The notes under the pieces: model-generated
What the model was told of the DNA's origin: nothing
Database searches by the model: none
What the model saw: the letters and a program-made list of their open reading frames with translations, nothing else
Source of the DNA: Seison nebaliae
Taxonomy: Eukaryota; Rotifera; Pararotatoria; Seisonacea; Seisonidae
NCBI GenBank assembly: GCA_023231475.1
Contig: JALJEE010000208.1
Span: 1-64,000 of the forward strand
Direction of reading: 5' to 3'
Length of the DNA: 64,000 nucleotides
Shown here: piece after piece, positions 10,966 to 21,108 of the stretch
Position numbering within the stretch: the first letter of the stretch is position 1
Layout: every line of letters starts with the position of its first letter
Program-made: the position numbers and the translations under genes

Positions 10966-11304
10966 ATGAATTCCTCTTCAACGAAAACTAATAAACTCTC
11001 ATCTTCATCTGCTTGTCGACGCATCATATTTCCCACAAACACCACCACCACTAACAACAACAACACTAACAAGATAATCATCGACAAGCCGAACGTCAAT
11101 GAGTTATTGAACAATATTCTTAATGAACATCTTCGTTTGATGAAAGAGAAATGGAATTTCGATTTCGATCAATTCACTCCGTTGAATGGTCGATACGAAT
11201 GGGTGGACATATCGCCACATAACAACAATTATGATTCGAAGATGAAAATGAGAAAGAAGAAACAATTGAAGAAAATTAGGAAACCGTTTTTCCTTCGCAA
11301 TTGA
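10966..11304 (+). CDS. p21/p27-type cyclin-dependent kinase inhibitor
   Basis: Single exon, 112 residues. It contains the ordered elements of the CDI domain: a cyclin-binding RxL-type motif SACRRIIF (vertebrate form SACRNLF/ACRRLF), a linker helix (ELLNNILNEHLRLMKEK), then WNFDF and PLNGRYEWV, which correspond to the CDK-binding strand of p27. A basic C-terminus (KMRKKKQLKKIRK) could be a nuclear localisation signal. The protein ends soon after the CDI core: no 3-10 helix Tyr motif, PCNA box or QT domain is visible. It is shorter than typical family members (about 160-240), although a further 3' exon cannot be excluded. It would bind cyclin-CDK complexes in the nucleus and restrain G1/S. Confidence 0.8.
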   Translation: MNSSSTKTNKLSSSSACRRIIFPTNTTTTNNNNTNKIIIDKPNVNELLNNILNEHLRLMKEKWNFDFDQFTPLNGRYEWVDISPHNNNYDSKMKMRKKKQLKKIRKPFFLRN

Positions 11305-11340
11305 TTCACCTTCGCTTATCCATTTGCTTCTCTTGTATAG

Positions 11341-11402
11341 AACACACACACAAACACACATAAACACACATAAACACACACATAAGCACACACATATATA
11401 TT
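11341..11402. repeat. imperfect (CA)n / (TA)n microsatellite
   Basis: ACACAC tracts interrupted by AAAC and TAAAC units, ending in ATATATA. It lies 37 nt after the CDK inhibitor stop, probably in its 3' UTR or just beyond. Confidence 0.85.
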
Positions 11403-11487
11403 TCTCTTTTTTAATTTATTTTTCTTTTCAGTTCTCACAGTGAGTTCTCATTGTGTTCTCTTATACTATGAACGTTCTCAATTTCTC

Positions 11488-11730
11488 ATGCAATCTCTTT
11501 TTCAAATAAAATCTCATGAAAAAAATAATAAGTATTTTGGAAATATTTCACTAGAAAAATTGAATTATATTTTTGAAAAAATCGAAAAAAAACTTCTTCA
11601 AAAAGGAGAAGAAGTTGAAGTAGAAAACGAGGAAGAAGAACAAGAAGAATTACTACCAGAGTTCATTTTTCTGTTAGTTCATCACAATTTATCCGGACGA
11701 ATAAATTATAATATAGTTCTAAAAATTTAA
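11488..11730 (+). CDS. doubtful 80-residue ORF
   Basis: Open from ATG 11488 to TAA 11730 and ending two bases before the end of the convergent cyclic-nucleotide-domain gene. It has a Lys-rich start, a run of Glu, and a short hydrophobic tail. A TTTTCAG acceptor at about 11431 precedes it, so it might be a 3' exon; I found no donor that keeps phase with the CDK inhibitor. It may simply be transcribed flank. No family recognised. Confidence 0.2.
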   Translation: MQSLFQIKSHEKNNKYFGNISLEKLNYIFEKIEKKLLQKGEEVEVENEEEEQEELLPEFIFLLVHHNLSGRINYNIVLKI

Positions 11731-11731
11731 T

Positions 11732-13012
11732 TCAGAATAAGGAGGACTCTTGTGTGTTGAACGATTGAGTCCATGCTTGTTTGAGAGTTGCACTCTTTAA
11801 ATATTCATACGGTATTAGCGGAACATTAGGGAGATATTTGAAATCAGGATTCTTATACTTTCTTCGAAGAACGTTCGTGACAATTTGCCTCCGATATAAT
11901 CGCCAATTAATTTCCTCAATTACTAAATTTAATCTCTTCTCATAAGTAGAGATTGGAAGTTGAGTATAGAATTGACGGAAATAGACGAATGCATTTGGAA
12001 TATGATGTTCTTGAGCCAGTTTATTTAACAATTTCTTTGATAATTGTATCAGAATTGAATTCTCATATGCGATGAATGTGACATGATAATCCCTTTCATT
12101 AACACCGAAATAAGAGTTTGGTGGAAAGGAACCAAGTCCAAATATCAATTCATCTTCCGTGTCATTTATCGTTTCAACGGTACTTTCTAAAATGAGAAAT
12201 TCATATTAATTTAAAATTTCTAATTAAATAATAACGTTTCTTTACAACGCGCACTTTCGAAAAGAAGAAATCATTAACTTCCCTGGCTGGAAATAAGTTG
12301 AATAAATGATAAGATTAGTTACTAAATTAATCATAACCTGAAATTCGTTTTTTCCTAAAAGCATAATCAATTCTCAATTGATTCACTTGTTCTAATGTCA
12401 CTGTGTCCATACGATCGCCATCTTTACGCAAAGGATAAGCATCGACAACATCTTGACTATATTTCACCGGTTTCTCTAAACATCTCGCCACTTCATGCAT
12501 ATCCACCAACTTCCTCAAGAAATATGGTCGACGATGTTCAAAGAAGAAATTAGTCAATTCCTCAAAATGTCTCTCGCACTCTTCGCGTGGCAATGATTTC
12601 CGTTCCTTTTCGATCGATTTTGCCATATTTGTCGCAGCAGTTGTCGCTTCCGTCAATTTCGTTTCATTCTTACTCGATTTTTTTAAGAATTCTAATAAAT
12701 TCGAACTTTCAACCGATTCCATCGCATTGCTGTTATTGTTGTTGGTGTTTAGATTGGATATGGGTAATTTATAGAAATTTCTTTCGAAATCATTTACCAA
12801 ATTATTCTCCTTCTTTTTCTTCTCATAAATATAAGATAAACGTCGATTTCTTATCGGTGGCAAACGATGGGACGATCTTCTTTTTGACTTTTTCGATTTC
12901 TTCATTCTTAATTCATTCAACTTCTTATAATCTTCTTCTTTGAAGAAAGTGGTAAATGGTCGAACGTGATGTTGTAAATATCTCCATCGTATCGATAATG
13001 GTCGTTTTCTTC

Positions 13013-13046
<34 letters not shown>

Positions 13047-14333
13047 GTTATAATTATTATTTTTACTAGAAATTGATGATCTTTTAGCATTACTAAACGT
13101 ACTAATCATCATGCTACTAGGAAATGATTTCAAATTTGGTACAGATGATAAATTGCGACCCATCGATTCATGTGGTTTAGGTACGATATCCTTCAACTTA
13201 TGTCGATAGAGTGCATTCTTCACCAAATTCACTAATTGATATCGACGAGAACTTCTAATTTTCTCATAATCCGAATCATCTTCATCGTCGGATTTAGGGT
13301 CAGATCTCACCGATTGGAAACCTCGGGATGTTACGGATTTCGATTTTACAGTTCGAATCTTTTTATTCAACGTCCTCGTACTAAGTACCATTCGAACACT
13401 TTTATTTTTGGGTTTAGCTCGATATATCGAATCTTTAAGAGATGCCGATTGTAACGTGTCAACTGAACGTTCTTTCAAATTTCCTTTTAATTGTTCTTCA
13501 ATCGAATTATTGAAAGAGAATTTTAATCAATTTAAATCCTAACCCACTTTACCTTTCGTACTTTTCTTATAACTATTTAAAATTTTCAAATATTTCGCTG
13601 GTAAATGAATGGAGGATAACATGTCCACTTTCCCATTAATGACAATGAAAAAATTATCATGCTTTTCTGTACGATACGATTGTACGATATCATCAGGTTG
13701 TGCGAATATTAACGAAGAATTTTTTATTAAAGTACCTAAGGCGGCACATGTCCAATTCTTAAATGATTCGTGTTTCGATAAGAATGACGCCATCACAACC
13801 TCACAATATCTTCGATATTCTAACGTCATTTGTCTCAAATTATCGGGATGAATTGCTAATAATGAGACTGCCGTCCGTGTTATGATAGTGCAAGTTCTTG
13901 ATACAGAAATATAACGACTTAAACCAAAAAAATAATCTTCGCCAATCGTATCGATTGGTTCATCTTCATCGATGAAGAAAACGTTCAATTTTCCTGCTAA
14001 AACATAAAAAATTCCTGAAGATTTATGTCCCGCCCGTATAATGAGACGACCGGGACCAAAATGTCGAATTTCTAAATGTTTCAACCAAAACAATTTCAAA
14101 CCGATGGGCAAATTGTCGTACCGTTTAAACTGGGAGAATATCTTGAGCAACGGGAACAATTGATTGATTGTCCGTTTTGATGTAGGTTGTTTGAGCAACG
14201 CCTTTTCACTCGGCTTCAACGACAACGGACGAATGGCTGGAGCATATTCACTCGGTAGACATGTCGGTTTTATTTTCGGATTTACTGAATTATCTTTAGG
14301 CCATTCGACGCCTGAATCCGATTTGGAACTCAT
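11732..14333 (-). CDS. cyclic nucleotide-binding-domain protein (CNBD2-like)
   Basis: Three exons reading leftward: 14333-13553, 13495-12338 and 12186-11732, total 797 residues; both junctions keep phase. Exon 1 carries a cNMP-binding beta-roll: RLIIRAGHKSSGIFYVLAGK, a glycine-containing YFFGLSRYI segment and LLAIHPDNLRQM. Part of a second beta-roll begins near the end of exon 1 (DNFFIVINGKVDML) and appears to resume in exon 3 (FGLGSFPPNSYFGV...ILIQLSKKLLNKL). Between them is a long basic, Ser- and Asn-rich insert with a poly-Asn run. No clear phosphate-binding cassette with the FGE-Arg pair is visible, so nucleotide binding is uncertain. Intron 2 (152 nt) contains a possible extra exon. Domain architecture most resembles CNBD2. 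Confidence 0.65.
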
Positions 14334-15003
14334 AAGAATTTTTATTTATTCACTTTAAATCCGTTCCCAACAAAAATGAATTCTTTTAAAGGAATTTCTT
14401 TTTCTTAAATATTCGATTTCCTAACAATTCTTTTACGATCCATTAAAAACAATCGTCGGAATTTCCCCTCCAAAAACATAACAATTTAAGGACGAACAAA
14501 TTAAATTTTTTGCGCAAATAAATTAGTCGTTAGTAAAACTTTTACAGATTAATATTTCCTTCAATAATCTCTTCAACGGATAATGGTAACGGTTTTATTT
14601 ATTAGAGAATATCATATTAAATTCATTAGGGGGCAAATTGGACATCAATTTTTCACGTGGGGGACAATTTCCATCTCTCTTAACAAATTGTAATGGTATT
14701 GTGGAGAAATAATTAATGGACACTTTTATTACCAAATTAAAAGAGAACTTATCAGGATATCGTCTTTTGAAAATGAAACTTTTAATAAAATGACAAATTT
14801 AATCAGAATGAATTAAAAACAGAAATTCGTCCTTTAATTTGGAAGAGTTAATAAAATATGAAGAATATTTGTAGTTAACATATGACATGTGGATAAAAAG
14901 TAAAATTTTCATAAGAATCTATAAGAATCTATATTAGAGATTCTATAAGAATAGTAATCCAACACGTGTAATTTTGGTCGGAATAATATTCAAAATTTTG
15001 AAA
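14334..15003. other. intergenic region
   Basis: Shared 5' flank of the minus-strand cyclic-nucleotide-domain gene and the plus-strand eL19 gene (670 nt). AT-rich; a short direct repeat (ATAAGAATCTAT twice) occurs near 14913-14935. No gene seen. Confidence 0.4.
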
Positions 15004-15847
15004 ATGTCCAAAGCTTATAATTTGAATTTAAGTAATTTCAAAATAAAAATTTCGAAATTAAAAATGAACTTCCCGTCTATCATATTATCATATTATCCTC
15101 GTGAATTTCTTCACGTTTTTTCAACAATAACATTAGAAGATTGTTATTCAAAAAACTTATTTCTTGATTCGTTTGAGAGAAGATGAGGTTTCTTATTCTA
15201 TTCTGTCTGTCTTCTAAATCTATTTCATTGAATTTTTAAGTAATTTAGGAGTACAAAGAAGATTAGCTGCTTCTGTTCTTGGGTGTGGAAAGAAGAAGAT
15301 TTGGTTGGATCCGAATGAACCTGGAACGATTTCCGGAGCGAATAGTCGTCAGAATGTTAAAAGATTGATAAAAGATGGATTGATCATTCGAAAGCCAGTC
15401 GTTGTCCATTCACATTTCCGAGTTCGTCGGAAGTTGGAGGAGAAACGTAAAGGACGTCACATGGGATTAGGAAAGAGGAAAGGTACGAAGAATGCCAGAA
15501 ATCCAGAGAAGACTCAATGGATGAAAAGACAACGTGTCCTACGTCGACTATTAAAACGTTATCGAACAGATCTCAAAATCGACAAACATATGTATCACAC
15601 ACTCTACATGAAGTGCAAAGGTAACGTCTTCAAGAATAAGAGATTGCTCATGGAATATATCCATAAGAAGAAGGCTGAAAACTTGCGACAATTGGAATTG
15701 CAGAACGCTGCTGATTCACGTCGTCAAAAGGCCAAATCACGTAAGGAGAAGATCCAACAGAAACAATTGTTGAAGAAACAGTTATTGATCAAGAAAGTTG
15801 AACCGTCAGACAAGGCAGAGAAGACCACAGAATTAACGGCACAATAA
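15004..15847 (+). CDS. RPL19: 60S ribosomal protein L19 (eL19)
   Basis: Two exons: 15004-15031 (28 nt; MSKAYNLNL plus one base) and 15249-15847, separated by a 217-nt phase-1 intron. The join creates AGA and gives [19 protein letters not shown], matching the eL19 start 'LRLQKRLAASVL.CGKKK.W'. Then come [59 protein letters not shown] and [11 protein letters not shown], all hallmark eL19 blocks. Total 208 residues. It is a structural protein of the large ribosomal subunit. The intron is the longest well-defined one among the conserved genes here apart from one in the kinase gene; nothing inside it was recognised. Confidence 0.93.
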
Positions 15848-16578
15848 TCGACATAGCCAAATTCTATTTATACGTAAAAATCTTCTAAACAATTTTCAAA
15901 TTCCTGTTGATTTCTCAAATTAAATGAATATTAATAAGCGTATTAATTCCATCATCTTCTCACTTAATCTCACAATAATGTCAACTCAATAAAATTCTCC
16001 CAAGTTTTTTCGAAGTAGATAATCGAAAGAAATTGAGAATATTCCAATGAAATTGTTAAAAGAGAATTTCTTTATTCTTAAAACAATTTTCATTAAGAAA
16101 ATTATTATTTTCTAATACTTTTTCTTCATCTTCGTTCTAATGGCGAATTCTCGAGAATAATTTTTCTTCTCATATAATGTCAGATGAGAATCAATCGTTT
16201 TTATTGGATTGTTATTGTTGATTGGAAGAATGTTAATTAAAATGAATTCTATCGAATACTTTAATGAGATCATGAGAATAATTAAAGTGGATGATCGTTA
16301 AAACACTCGATTCAAAACATTAAGTAATTCAAAGTAATAGAAAGAGAAAAAGAAAAATTCTTTATAAAACAAATTCACTTAACAATTAACAAATAATTTT
16401 AAATTAATAATAATAATAATAGGAAATTTTTATAAAATTTGGATATGTGATGAATATCGTGTAATTATGTCATCTTATGTAAGAAGTTGAAGGGTGGAAA
16501 TAAATCGATTTCTGTTTATTTATTAAGTAATAATTATTGTTACCATGGAGATTTGGAGTTGAAAAAGAAAAAGTTTCA
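15848..16578. other. intergenic region
   Basis: 3' flank of RPL19 and 5' flank of the ankyrin gene. AT-rich with poly-A/T runs and a short AAT repeat near 16406-16422. No gene or RNA recognised. Confidence 0.4.
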
Positions 16579-17584
16579 ATGAAGAAAATTCGATTAAATC
16601 TCCAACTTCTATCTACTAACGAGGAGTTCTCAATGAAGATCGATTCGTTAGAAGTGAAAGTTCTTTCCATCAAAGAACAATTGGAATTGGTCATTGGATT
16701 GCCAGTGAATTTAATCAAATTATCATTCAACGATGACGGTTCAGATTATTTTTCCGCTCGAATAACATTAATTAATTTGAATAATTTCAGCTGATTTATT
16801 GGATAATAAGTCATTGAAATTCTACCAGATTTATCATCGAGCACGAATTCAAATGAAAATTTTTCATTTATATGAAACTTTAATAAATGACGTTGTTCAT
16901 GAGAGTTTGGAGAATGTTTGGAAGAATTTCATTTCTTTTTCTAATTTTCAAAAATATTTTCAGTTGAAATCGAATGGAATTTTCCAGAACGAACCATTCT
17001 CATCACCAACGGCGGAATATATGATGAAGAAGGATCGTCAAAATTTTATCAAAGATCGAAATGGCATTGCCATTTATGTGGCATCACATCGAGGTCTATT
17101 AGAAGTTCTTCAATTCATCCAATTCCAATGTGTGACGAAAGAGGAAGAAATAAATTTGAAATATCGTACACCGGTTGGACGGACGGCATTACATGTAGCT
17201 TCCTTTCGTTCAAATTTGAATGTCATCAATTTTTTATTGAATAATGGAATTGGTTTCAATGTGAAAGACGTGAATAATATCACTCCATTGAAGTTGAGTG
17301 AAGAGAATGGGAATGATGGGAAGGATTGTTCGAAAAGATTAATTCAACAAAAATGGATGGATAATAATCGTCGAAATGAACGACCGAAATCTTTGTCGAT
17401 ACGTCATCGGAATTCGAAGAAAGAACATGAAAATATTTTGCCATTCCTACGAAACGATTCGCAGCAACCGACATGGTTAAAGGGACCGTTTATGCAACTT
17501 TATTTCGCTAACAATTTATCGATCAGCAACGATTTCAGTGGAACTATGTTCAATGCTCCAAAACGTCAAACGGTTGAACGTTAG
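16579..17584 (+). CDS. ubiquitin-like + ankyrin repeat protein (ANKRD60-like)
   Basis: Two exons, 16579-16738 and 16791-17584, with a 52-nt phase-1 intron; 317 residues. The start is ATG 16579 because the upstream open frame has only TTG. Residues 1-70 form a ubiquitin-like fold (KIRLNLQLLSTNEEF, LEVKVLSIKEQLELVIGLP, then after the splice LLDNKSLKFYQI). A helical linker follows. Two to three ankyrin repeats begin with AIYVASHRGLLEVLQFI and GRTALHVASFRSNLNVINFLL, ending with ITPLKLSEENGN. This order of Ubl, linker with 'YVASHRG', then 'GRTPLHVA' is that of ANKRD60 as I remember it. The C-terminal 100 residues are basic and unrelated. Molecular role unknown; probably a scaffold. Confidence 0.65.
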
Positions 17585-20194
17585 TACAATTTTGGTTGTT
17601 TGTTATTTCACGAATTGAGAACGATGAAAAATTACGTTTTGAATGACGTAGAAAAAACAGGTAGAGGAGGACGAAGTTAATTGTTGGACGAATATTAGAA
17701 TGAAGGAAATTAAGAAGTTTTTCTAATAATCTTCTCTCATCACTTTACGACGACTACGACGACAACAACGACGACGACGTTAATGAGTAGAGTTGAGTAT
17801 TTGATTTGTTAGTTGCCGGAAGCGATGATAGGTGTATTTTTCGAGATGACAATATTCAAATAGAAAATAGCTAGAGGCGTGAATGATGCGAATGAAATAT
17901 AATTATAAAGCAACAATAACAATGTTGTCGGAGCATAAGACGGAAAAGACCAATAGTAATGATAATCATTTGATGAGGAGGAAAATGATGAAGTCAAAAT
18001 ATTAATTAACATTATTTAATGTTTTCTAAATTGACTTGTCATTGAGTAAACAATAAATAACTGTTTTTGGATATTTCGTCGATTTTAAGAATTCTTCTAT
18101 CCCAAATTTTTCCTTTTTTTTTAAAGATGCTCTTAATAGAAATGAAATTAAAATGAAAAAAAAATTTTTTTTCAATAAAAAAAGATTTGTAAAATTTTTT
18201 CATTTAATGATCTACATTCGTCGACTTCGACGTTCCTTTTTCGCATTTAAGATAAATTGAATAATAGTAAAATAATGAGTTGAGGTGGAGGAGTTGGGAA
18301 TAAAGAGAGTGGGGATATGAACGTAAATTGAGCTATTCAAATAGTTTTCTTTATTTAAAAAAATTCTTTCTTGATAAATCTCATATTATTTTGCTCCTTT
18401 ACAATTGATACATGCAGGTGGTCGTTCGATTGTTGTATGGAAAAGAATTGATGTATAATAAATGTTCTCATGAACTTAATTTAAAAAAAAGAAAGTTTTC
18501 GAGTTCATTCCTCTTATTCACATCCTTTCTCCTATTGTGAGACGAGAGATGTTTGGAGGAGTGATATAGTTGTTGCAATTTAACTAAACAATTTAAAGTA
18601 GATAGATAAACCGAGAATCGAAGTAGAGACTGTAAGATAGATAGATAAGTAAATTGCGCATGTATAATCATTGTACGCGCAGATCTAATTGAGTGTTATT
18701 TGAATTTGTATTGAAGTCTATATCTGAGCGGTAATCTATACGTCTGGAAATTAATAATGTTGTGGTAGAAAGTTGGTTGAGAATGATGGCGGAGGAAGCT
18801 CGTTAAATAGTGTTATCGATGAAGATTTGTAATTGGTGTGTTTGAAATTGAGTTTGCGAGTTCAAAAGGTTTCCTCCTTCCAAGTCAACTCACATTTCTC
18901 CACTACTCGAAAGAGGAGGATGAAGAAGTTAAAATAATACACAAATGAAATAAGTGTTGATTTTGTACATTTGTTTGGTGTTATCTTTTTCCCGTCTTAT
19001 CATTTAGTTTCATCAAGTTAATGACTCTGAAAAGAATAATTGAGCAAGTCGATCATTTTATCGACGTTGGGAATAGATGATTCAAGTCGATCAACTGATT
19101 GCCATATCATCCTCTTGAATTTAGAGATGTATTTTGGAATGTGAAGACTTCACAGTGAAGTTTAGTTAGAGATCTTCCTAATTTCTTCAATGAAGAGTCT
19201 TGATCTTATCTAGTTGGATTGGAGTTGGGTCTGTATTTATCCGTCTTACATTTATCATGCTATCTTCAAACTTCTCTTCTTTCTCCCATTTCGAATTTGG
19301 ATTCGGTAACATATTCATCTATATATTCACTTAAATTCTCTTATTCATCTTCTCATTCATTTATTTATCCATCCATTTATCCACCTGTCTATTCCTGTCT
19401 ATCCATCCTCATCTATTTATCCATTATCAATTTCTCTTTCGATTTCTTAAAGCAAAACATTAGAAAACCACTCCAATCAGTAACAACCACGTACACCGCA
19501 ACATGATTCTCCGTTTCCGTTTTTTTCTTAAATATTGTAATTGACTTCTTTCTTTCGTCTTCATCTTCCTCTCTCCTATTTTCTCCGTTTTCAAACTTAA
19601 TAATGATTTCTTTTATTTCTATTTAAGAGAATGGGAAGAAGTTAAGAATTTCACTAATCTAATAGCCATTCGTATTTATGTGAAATTGCGTAATTGCATT
19701 AGATATACAATGACGATTGGTGAGAGTTCAATAAAATTGCCATTAACAAAGAGGTCTCTCCCGAGGAGAGAACGAACATATTAAGAAATGTAATTAAATC
19801 ATCAGGAAAATATTGTTCTATAATTTTTTAGTAAATTAAATTAATTTCAATTAAATTCAATTAAGTTATAAATTGGAGAAAATGGATGAGTCGATATTCT
19901 TCTATTCATTGACAGGGAGATATTGAGAAATTGAAGTTATTTATATATAGGATAAGATCAATCAATATATCTATATATCTATCTATCTATCTTTTATTTC
20001 TCCCATAAGAAATTCTTTTAGAGGTCGAGAACATAATTTCGGATAATTTTAAATTATGATTTTTCAATTTCATCTCACCATTGCGCCTATCCATATCATT
20101 GATTATATAAAGGAACATCCATTTCCCGTCTTTATTCCTTATTGTTCATTTATCATGTTTTTAATATATTTATCATATTATCTTGATAAACGAA
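17585..20194. other. long gene-poor region with simple repeats
   Basis: About 2.6 kb with no convincing exon. It contains a CGA/ACG trinucleotide tract (17748-17779), poly-A/T runs near 18160-18200, a TATC-type tract (about 19965-19992) and a pyrimidine-rich stretch at 19330-19440 whose Ser/Tyr-rich translation is compositional. It may be regulatory DNA for the neighbouring genes. Confidence 0.4.
17748..17779. repeat. (CGA)n-like trinucleotide repeat
   Basis: ACGACGACTACGACGACAACAACGACGACGACG-type tract in non-coding DNA downstream of the ankyrin gene. Confidence 0.7.
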
Positions 20195-20419
20195 ATGGGT
20201 AATCGAGAGGCACCTAAAATAGTATACCACAGTCGCCTCCCCGCTTCAACCAGAATATCGTTAAATGTTCTAATCTTGAATGATTTCACTCCGACGACTA
20301 CTACGAATAAGAATAATAGTATTACTACCACTACTACTACTACTACTAATAATAATAATAATACAGACTACTACAACTCAGAAGACAGCAGTGGTGGTTG
20401 TTGTAAAATCAAAAGTTGA
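20195..20419 (+). CDS. possible 74-residue Thr/Asn-rich protein
   Basis: ATG 20195 to TGA 20419. Starts MGNREAPK, so residue 2 is Gly, but Pro at position 7 weakens a myristoylation signal. The middle is a Thr run then an Asn run, and the end is SSGGCCKIKS with a cysteine pair. A dually lipidated peripheral membrane protein is one reading. An alternative is the 5' exon of a longer transcript, perhaps leading into the Gln-rich gene at 21109. The first 32 residues have normal composition, which is the main argument for coding. No family recognised. Confidence 0.25.
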   Translation: MGNREAPKIVYHSRLPASTRISLNVLILNDFTPTTTTNKNNSITTTTTTTTNNNNNTDYYNSEDSSGGCCKIKS

Positions 20420-21108
20420 AAGTAATGTTTCTCTGAAGGTTTTCATGAATTTCTACCGAACCTCTTATTGATAATGCCGAATATATTTCAATTATCATCT
20501 AGACGTTGAGAACGTCTAACGAAGGTAATTCGACGTCATCATTTCACTTTCATCTACTTCTTTCTTTCTTTCTTGTATTTCTTACTATCTTCATCGTTTC
20601 AAATTCATAATGATAATGATAATAATTTCATTTAGACTTCTTCTTCTTCTTCTTCTTTTTCACCTATACGTAGTGATCTGGAGAGATTGTCGGTTAATAT
20701 GAAGTGAAACTTATTAGTTATTATTATGTTAATTCGATCTAATTGATATTCAACTTAGTCTCATGGGAAAATCCGTTGAATCGTTCGATGAATTACATCG
20801 ATCTCGATCTTTAGAAATTTTACTCTTATAGCAACTCAACATCCATTGTGTCACATGATGTCATAAAAGACAAAAGAAAATCAATTATCTAAATCAATTT
20901 CCCTTCGTATATACTCCCAATGAGTGAACGGAGTCTCGTCTATAATTATTTTTGCAATTCCCATTTAATTCTCTCTTGAACATCTTTCAGATTAATTAGA
21001 TTTCTCTAATTAATTTTTTAAAATTTCTCCTCCATCAACTGGATATTCCAGTTGGGTTACACGTCGAACAATTGTCTTTAAGGGAAATAAGAAGTGAATT
21101 AGAAGAAA
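20420..21108. other. intergenic region
   Basis: 5' flank of the Gln-rich gene. Holds a CTT/TTC tract (about 20638-20660). No gene seen. Confidence 0.4.

Noticed and set aside
19219-19506. Plus-strand 95-codon Ser/Tyr/Leu-rich frame
   Set aside because: Composition follows the TATTCATC/TTATCC pyrimidine-rich DNA; starts at a non-ATG codon and has no motif.
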